A stretch of DNA of 64,000 nt, from contig NC_068939.1 in assembly GCF_016801865.2 (NCBI RefSeq), forward strand, positions 142,786,756 through 142,850,755, in the 5' to 3' direction. Positions within the stretch are counted from its first letter, which is position 1. Each line of letters opens with the position of its first letter. Origin of the DNA: Culex pipiens pallens (lineage: Eukaryota; Arthropoda; Insecta; Diptera; Culicidae). Of this stretch, positions 57,391-64,000 are shown piece after piece. Under the pieces are notes generated by a model. That model had not been told where the DNA came from, did not search any database, and saw nothing but the letters and a program-made list of their open reading frames with translations. Both the position numbers and the translations under genes were made by a program.

Positions 57391-58445
57391 TCCCAAGTAA
57401 CATTTTGGGCTTTATCAAAGCTGTCACAACCGCTATAAAACCTATCAGCCAAAACTATCATTAAAACTACTAAGTCGTAACAGTCTCCCCAGAACCCCGA
57501 AAAAAAACCTCTGTTAAAACCAAAAGGACCTCCGCAAAAGGTTGTAACGGCCTATTTATAAAACCTGCATAGGATTTCAAGGCTTTACAATTGAATCTTA
57601 ACACAATCCTCAAAGCCTTGATAAAACCTTTGTTAAAACCTAGTCAGGAGTTAAGAAAAAATGACATTTCAAAAGTTTTTGTCTTGCCAAATGATCAAAT
57701 AGAGATGGTTTGCAAAATCGGCGATGATAAATAATAGATATTGGAGGTAATCAAAATAATTTGAAAGCTTGTTTCTCGCAATTGGTGGCTCAAATTTAGT
57801 TGCGGTTGAAATTTTATTGATAATTGTAGGGCAGATTGAGCCAAAAAAATCAACTCGCTTAATAAAAAATCATTATTTGTAATCATAGTTTTTAATGTTA
57901 AAACATATTTTATTGCAGTTCTTTGAAAAAAAAAATGTATATTAGAAATTCAGCATAAATGAGTGTTTTCGTCAAATTTAAATCAAATTTCTCAGTTCTA
58001 TATTTTTTCAACCAAGATGGCGCTCAATCACATTCAATCAGAACACGCGTTTAGCGCCATATTTATGCACTGCTAATTGGCCACGTTAAAAGCTTGTTCA
58101 GGAGCTTGTGGTTTTAATTAAGCTTTTTGCATGCCTGAAGGCACTTGACAGCTAAAAAAGCCTTGGTTTTGAGGAATCATGCGATAAAACCATTCGGCAT
58201 GACATTGCCATTGGGTTTTCAAGACTCTCTTGAAACTTTCATAAAACCTTATTGAAAGCCATTTAGCTTTTATTGTCACAAGGTTTCATGTCCGAGGCAT
58301 AAAACCCTGTTAGAACCTACTAATAAGTTCTTGCTTTTTGGTTACGATGAATGCCCAAATAAAACTATTAAGCAATCAAGATGCTACCATAAAACCTCAA
58401 AAAAAACTAGGTGGTGGCTAGTTGGTTTAAAAATGTTACTTGGGA
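57391..58445. mobile_element. MITE with TCCCAAGTAAC ends and AAAACC motifs
   Basis: The ends are TCCCAAGTAACATTTT and its complement. AAAACC or GGTTTT recurs about 13 times, mostly as ATAAAACCT or TTAAAACC. The empty target is visible in the copy near 5155. The duplication is unclear. No convincing frame is present. Confidence 0.8.
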
Positions 58446-58780
58446 TACCATCCTGCATTTTTTGTCAGTCTTTTGGTAACATTTTAGGCTATTTCCTCAA
58501 AAATTTTGAACGAAAAAAAATCGTGACATCAACTTTAAATTTAAGTTTTAGACATAAAAATCAAAAAATTGCATAGATGTGGCGTGTATTTTTGTTTCAG
58601 TGCATTTTTTTTTTTTTTTTTTTTTGAAAGCCCGTCCAATTTCCTATAAGTTTGTCTCTGACCACTTTTTGATACGACGCTACAGCTTCGAGATAGAGTA
58701 ATTTTTAAATTACAAAATACAAAAATATGTATATACCTTACGCCCTTCTCAAATGTTATTTTCGAGTACTATTCGAGTAC

Positions 58781-59360
58781 TATTGGCGGTTCGTCGCTGT
58801 TGCATACAAGCAAAAATTGCATGCAATATGCGGGAGTAGCGATCGGCGCTAATTCTCCTTACAAATTTTGGAGAAAACCCATTCGGGCCTTTCTCAATAT
58901 TTTTGAAAAATTCAAAATGCACTTGTTTCTGGGGACGCTAAACTTCATGCTTCTCTTCGAGTTGAACCTGTGCAGATTTTGTTAGTCGGTGTTATTCAGA
59001 AAGCTTTTTATCGAATTATCTGATCTGGATGAGTGTGTGTAACTATATTGTTGGTTCATCAAATTACACTCAGCTTTTTTATAAAACATACACAAATGTT
59101 TAGTCAGATTAAAACCTTAGCAAATCTGACCCAAGTTTCAGTGAAATCCATCCAACATAAATAAATTGACCTTCTGACAAGGTTGGGTTAAACAATTACA
59201 ATAATTGTATTTACTAGCAAACCAACATTTGCCATAGATTTGTTTCTCCGAATTGTACAATTGATTAGATCGATATTAACTTTACAGACAACGATGGTTT
59301 GTGCATAACATTAGAACGATAATGGAGAACAAAGCCAGTCTAGGAACAAGTAAAACAATA
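58781..59360. other. Stretch without recognised features
   Basis: A 61-codon plus-strand frame at 58800-58985 shows nothing recognisable. No repeat partner was noticed. Confidence 0.35.
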
Positions 59361-59362
59361 TA

Positions 59363-59524
59363 CAGTGGACTCTCTCTGTGTCAATATTTAAAGGACCACC
59401 GAGAGCGGAAGGTTTCCAATTATAGAACGAAAAAACAAAGCATTACATTTAAAGCGACTGAAAAATTTATTGACAGATGGAGCATTATTGACATCGAAGT
59501 GATCGACAGCTAGAGAGTCGACTG
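59363..59524. mobile_element. Pogo-like MITE (CAGTGGACTCTCT), 162 bp
   Basis: The left end is CAGTGGACTCTCTCTGTGTC and the right end the complement of CAGTCGACTCTCTAGCTGTC, flanked by TA (59361-59362 and 59525-59526). It is the uninterrupted relative of 37296-38781. The 70-codon frame here spans both ends of the element and is considered spurious. Confidence 0.85.
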
Positions 59525-59526
59525 TA

Positions 59527-60628
59527 GATTGATTCCTGTATTACGCAACAATGTTACATCTTTAAATTTTAAGCAAAGAAGTTTTTTTCCTGTGCGTATA
59601 GCTCTATAAAATATTTTTTAATTGTTAATTGGAGCTGGATTGTACACAAATGTGACCAAAACGTTGTAAGTAATTTTATTGATTATATTCTATATTTGAA
59701 ACAAGCCCAACAATAGAAAGTTCTCCGGTCTGCTGCTGGTGGCGGCTCCCCGGCGGGGTCATGTTTTGTTATGCAGAAAATTTTCTCAGAATTTCACCTA
59801 CTATGTACACAGAGTATTTGCGTTCAATGAATGGAACGGAATGTTGATTAGATGGAATGCTCCGTAAATATTGCTTTATTGCGCACTGTATTATTCATGA
59901 AGGTCAGGTAAGAGGCAAGGAGGGGGTCAGAGGTCATGCAAATCGATGTCGTACAATGAAGTTGAACGATTTAGGGATTGTGTAACATATTTCCAAGAAA
60001 AGCTGACAGCTAAAACAGTTTATTACAAAGCAAACTTTTATAAATTAGGTTTGAAACATGCAAAACCACCAAACAGTGTCCAAACATCAGAATGAGGTTG
60101 GATCCACTCCAGAAAGACTAGATTTAAAAAAAAAACGCACAGAATACAGCTACTCGAACCGTCAGTGGATAACCTCCTGGCCAAGCTCCCTGGGTTTTAC
60201 TTGCACAAAAAAAAACTAAAATTGAAAAACAAAACCACCCACCCAGGTAAAAACCCCACGTATCTGTGTGTGCATTTTTCCAAACGAGTTTTCAAAGCTG
60301 GCTGAGCTGAGCTGGCGATTTTTTAGTCTAATCTGAGGCTCAACCCCCGCGTTCAGCTTCAACCTTATGTTTCGACCAAAAAAGGGCGCTGTTGAAAAGC
60401 TTAAACGCACGCAGCACAAACAAGGGGTGTCGATTTTCAATTTCATACTGATATCTCCTTTGGGGGGAGCGTGGATGGAAATCGCTCCCAGGGTTCCGTC
60501 AGGATCTGGTGCTGAGCACGTGTAGTACACTGCATGTGGATTCACGCATGAAATTCAGCTCTTGCCCTAGGGTGCTGCATTGGGATTTGGATTGTTGTTT
60601 CTTGTTTTAGTTGTTTTGGAATTTTGGT
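59527..60628. other. Mostly unique island, no gene recognised
   Basis: A minus-strand frame at 60216-60545 (109 codons) lacks any recognisable feature. 60120-60140 is an A-run. No repeat partner was noticed. Confidence 0.4.
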
Positions 60629-62016
60629 AAAAACTAAAAACTAAAAACTAAAAACTAAAAACTAAAAACTAAAAACTAAAAACTAAACTAAAAACTAAAA
60701 ACTAAAAACTAAAAACTAAAAACTAAAAACTAAAAACTAAAAACTAAAAACTAAAAACTAAAAACTAAAAACTAAAAACTAAAAACTAAAAACTAAAAAC
60801 TAAAAACTAAAAACTAAAAACTAAAAACTAAAAACTAAAAACTAAAAACTAAAAACTAAAAACTAAAAACTAAAAACTAAAAACTAAAAACTAAAAACTA
60901 AAAACTAAAAAAACTAAAAACTAAAAACTAAAAACTAAAAACTAAAAACTAAAAACTAAAAACTAAAAACTAAAAACTAAAAACTAAAAACTAAAAACTA
61001 AAAACTAAAAACTAAAAACTAAAAACTAAAAACTAAAAACTAAAAACTAAAAACTAAAAACTAAAAACTAAAAACTAAAAACTAAAAACTAAAAACTAAA
61101 AACTAAAAACTAAAAACTAAAAACTAAAAACTAAAAACTAAAAACTAAAAACTAAAAACTAAAAACTAAAAACTAAAAACTAAAAACTAAAAACTAAAAA
61201 CTAAAAACTAAAAACTAAAAACTAAAAACTAAAAACTAAAAACTAAAAACTAAAAACTAAAAACTAAAAACTAAAAACTAAAAACTAAAACTAAAAACTA
61301 AAAACTAAAAACTAAAAACTAAAAACTAAAAACAAAAAACTAAAAACTAAAAACTAAAAACTAAAAACTAAAAACTAAAAACTAAAAACTAAAAACTAAA
61401 AACTAAAAACTAAAAACTAAAACTAAAACTAAAAACTAAAAACTAAAAACTAAAAACTAAAAACTAAAAACTAAAAACTAAAAACTAAAAACTAAAAACT
61501 AAAAACTAAAAACTAAAAACTAAAAACTAAAAACTAAAAACTAAAAACTAAAACTAAAACTAAAAACTAAAAACTAAAAACTAAAAACTAAAAACTAAAA
61601 ACTAAAAACTAAAAACTAAAAACTAAAAACTAAAAACTAAAAACTAAAAACTAAAAACTAAAAACTAAAAACTAAAAACTAAAAACTAAAAACTAAAAAC
61701 TAAAAACTAAAAACTAAAAACTAAAAACTAAAAACTAAAAACTAAAAACTAAAAACTAAAAACTAAAAACTAAAAACTAAAAACTAAAAACTAAAAACTA
61801 AAAACTAAAAACTAAAAACTAAAAACTAAAAACTAAAAACTAAAAACTAAAAACTAAAAACTAAAAACTAAAAACTAAAAACTAAAAACTAAAAACTAAA
61901 AACTAAAAACTAAAAACTAAAAACTAAAAACTAAAAACTAAAAACTAAAAACTAAAAACTAAAAACTAAAAACTAAAAACTAAAAACTAAAAACTAAAAA
62001 CTAAAAACTAAAAACT
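60629..62016 (+). repeat. Tandem array of the 7-mer AAAAACT, about 198 units
   Basis: About 1.39 kb consists almost entirely of AAAAACT. A handful of units differ: two A's lost near 60686, two extra A's near 60910, single A losses near 61289, 61422-61430 and 61548-61560, and a missing T near 61333. No unit type is regularly interspersed. The unit is unlike the TTAGG arthropod telomere repeat. Confidence 0.97.
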
Positions 62017-63020
62017 TATTTTTTTCTGAAAAAAAGCTTGCTCAAAGTAATCAAATCTTTAAAAAATTAGACCAAAATTAACTCATTTCAGTATTACTTT
62101 TCAATTCCGTTATTTTTGGAAGAGAAAAGTGAAGTGAATTGTTAAAAAAATATGTTTTAGGATTTTAAAGAATTTTAGCAGGATTTTTCATTAAGAAATG
62201 CATTGTTAAGGCGAAAATTCAAACAACAAAATATGCTAACCCTCTACTGCTTAAATTTATTTTTCTAGAATTTTCTAGAAAACGTTCAGGAGGTAATTTT
62301 TATGCACCTAATGTTCAAAGAAAAACTTTACTTCTCTTGTTTTATGATTTTCTTGTCCATTTTTAGTATTTTTATTCGAACTTATGTTGTTTAGGTTATG
62401 TTTGTTTTTGATTGTATTTGGCTGATTCTACCTTGATTCTATCATCTTCTTTGATTACCTATTGCCTTTTTAGTTTCTTTGTGTTATCACTTTTTGAATT
62501 TTTACCTGTTTTTACATTTTCTACTATAGAAAACATTTTAAGTTAAATTGTAAAAAATGCGTAGAGGCATAGTCTAAAAAATTACAAAAATTATTGCTTA
62601 CTTATTTTCATAAGTAAGTTATAATGTTAGTAAAAAACACAGTTAATATTGATCCCAAAAAGAAATACATTTTTAAAAACAATAGCAATGTTACATTAAA
62701 CAGGTCAGACACCCAACCCTAAATTTTCTAAAATTTTAATGGTACGTTCGTTTGAGGGCTAGTTCCGCACTGAGTGCCGCACTCAGAGCTGTCAAAGTGT
62801 TTTTTTTTTTGAAGAAACTCGTGCTAGTTCCACACGAGTTTTGCCACCATCTTGGAACAGAAACTCTAGTGCCACACTCGATATTTTTTCAGTTTCATAT
62901 GAGTTCCATGCACACTGAAAAAGAATGTTCGTTTGAACCAAAACTGGCACCAATGAGTACGGCACTCAGTGCCGCTCTGGCTGTTCAAACTAACGTACCA
63001 TAAGAGTTCTTATTTCCATT
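62017..63020. mobile_element. Degraded second copy of the GGTCCAAATCCGGG MITE
   Basis: 62310-62650 matches 44400-44760 (for example CTCTTGTTTTATG, TTCTACT and GAGGCATAGTCTA blocks), and AGAGTTCTTATTTCCA at 63004-63019 matches 45249. The known termini are missing. It contains the Harbinger-like MITE 62740-63000 and stops at the foldback at 63021. Confidence 0.6.
62740..63000. mobile_element. PIF/Harbinger-like MITE, TAA duplication
   Basis: The ends are TGGTACGTTCGTTTGA and the complement of TGGTACGTTAGTTTGA, one mismatch in 16, flanked by TAA (62737-62739 and 63001-63003). A three-base T-A-A duplication is the PIF/Harbinger signature. Subterminal GAGTGCCGCACTCA and GGCACTCAGTGCCG palindromes are present. 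The 83-codon frame runs from end to end and is considered spurious. Confidence 0.82.
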
Positions 63021-63980
63021 GCATAGTGGTCCAGATCGCAAATTAAGTGGAAAATGGATTTTCCGAAAAATGGTCAAATTTTTTAGCTTTGGTGTCTTCA
63101 GAAGAGTTGTTGCAAATAGAAAGAGACAACTTTTGGTTTTGTTGAGAATAAGGGTGGTTCACGATCAGGGTGATTTCGAAAGTCTAACTTTTCAGGAATA
63201 TTTATTGTTTATTAAAATTAAATTTGCCATATAAACCCAAAATATGACCACAAATAGATTTTTTGACACTTTGTCTCAATTTAGATTCAGCAGGCAAAAT
63301 TTGCGTAAAAGAGGTTTTGGGTGTCTGATATAACCTTCGAAAGCCTAGAAATGAGCAAAAACTTGCAACAGAGACCACAAAAGACCCGGGGGTCGTTAAA
63401 GTGGGTTGCTTTGATTATGGCAAAATTTTATGGGAAAACATATAGTTGGACAATTTTCGAATTTCGTAAGGGTGATCCCATACAATTTTCCCTTGAAAAT
63501 AAGACATTTTCAAATGAAGATATGTCGGGTTTAAAGAAAAATACTTCTTAGATTTTTTCAGCGTTTATAGTGCTATATCTCCTCGTTCTAATGCAAACTG
63601 ACGCTTAAAATTTGGCCTGTTCGAGATATTTCATATTTCAGTTTTAGAGCTTTAGAACCCCCAACATCACTTTCCCTACGACTTTCTACGTTCCTAAATT
63701 TTGTCGTAGAAGGCGTAAATTGCGAGATAAAATGTTGGTGTCTTCGACAAAGTTGCTTGGATTGACAAGCCATACATCTTTCTAGAAGTCAAAAAAAATC
63801 TAAAAAATATTTCTGAAAAGTTAGATTTTCAAAATCACTCTAATCGTGAACCACCCTAATTTTCAACCAAAAGTTACCCCTTTCCATTTTCAACAACTCT
63901 TGCCACCAAAGCTCCAAAACTTCATAATTTTTTTTAGAAAATCAATTTTCCACTTTATTTTGTGACCTGGACTACTGTGC
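63021..63980. mobile_element. Foldback of the CAGTGGTCC family, copy B
   Basis: The left end is GCATAGTGGTCCAGATCGC and the right end the complement of GCACAGTAGTCCAGGTC. The arms include GGGTGGTTCACGATCAGGGT and its near-complement at 63828-63860. Inserted in the degraded MITE of 62017; the uninterrupted target is seen at 45260. Possible partial duplication CCATTGC/GCCTTGC. Confidence 0.8.
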
Positions 63981-64000
63981 CTTGCTTTTAAAATTACTAA

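Larger units (their letters stand above)
55640..58780 (-). mobile_element. TTAA foldback family, reverse copy with two insertions
   Basis: The segments 55656-56030, 57254-57388 and 58447-58770 match, in reverse, 4850-5570 of the family starting at 4709. 55656-55745 and 55890-55980 are complementary arms. The gaps are the foldback 56033-57248 and the MITE 57391-58445. An outer GGGGTTAC terminus was not found in this copy. Confidence 0.65.

Noticed and set aside
60629..62016. AAAAACT array as a telomeric repeat
   Set aside because: The unit differs from TTAGG-type repeats, and the array is internal with unique DNA on both sides.
1..64000. CRISPR array, operon or defence system
   Set aside because: No regularly spaced direct repeats with unique spacers and no cas-like or clustered coding sequences. 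The sequence is eukaryotic repeat DNA.

Overview
The window looks like a large non-coding stretch of a culicine mosquito genome, most likely Culex. The reasons are its AT-rich composition, very dense MITE and foldback content, tRNA-derived SINEs and a degenerate insect Ty3/mdg4-type (gypsy) retrotransposon. Recognition of the host rests on the style of the repeats; no search was run. I found no host protein-coding gene I can defend. The only clear protein homology is the decayed pol region at 22.8-25.05 kb on the minus strand. The rest is probably intergenic DNA or the inside of a large intron.

The layout is nested transposable elements separated by plainer islands. 0.7-3 kb: a palindromic motif-rich repeat, a truncated hAT-like end and an iterated foldback. 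4.7-8.6 kb: a TTAA-type foldback family broken by a MITE that itself holds a hairpin MITE, then a retroposon broken by a 1.4-kb TTAA-flanked palindrome. 9.1-10.2 kb: a minus-strand retroposon 3' end with a 22-bp target duplication, split by a foldback with its own perfect 9-bp duplication. 12.5-17.4 kb: a SINE, a 1.9-kb foldback inside a MITE, a TTAA-type MITE and a TA-type MITE. 19.5-22.8 kb: another 1.35-kb palindrome and relatives. 22.8-26.9 kb: a gypsy pol fragment fused to a second retroelement, the whole bounded by a perfect 22-bp direct repeat. 27.1-28.7 kb: MITE in MITE. 31.4-34 kb: a MITE and a retroposon inside a broken older MITE. 36.35-37.26 kb: a composite retroposon headed by two convergent tRNA-like sequences. 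37.3-38.8 kb: a hAT-like element inside a pogo-like one. 40-42 kb: a MITE with two insertions, one carrying a third element. 43-46.2, 47.6-52.5 and 55.6-58.8 kb: more nested MITEs. 60.6-62.0 kb: about 1.4 kb of a 7-bp tandem repeat. 62-64 kb: a Harbinger-like MITE and a foldback, both inside an older repeat.

Insertion boundaries are often exact, because a second copy in the same window shows the uninterrupted sequence. Several duplication classes can be read directly: TA (Tc1/mariner/pogo type), TTAA (piggyBac type), 8 bp (hAT type), TAA (PIF/Harbinger type), 9 bp (Mutator-like) and about 20-22 bp (target-primed retrotransposition).

The most interesting pattern is that at least eight unrelated-looking elements are built from a short motif repeated in both orientations, with a different motif in each. 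Next come the chimeric insertion at 22.8-26.9 kb and the double tRNA-headed retroposon at 36.4-37.2 kb. No cooperating gene system (operon, CRISPR, defence island) is present.
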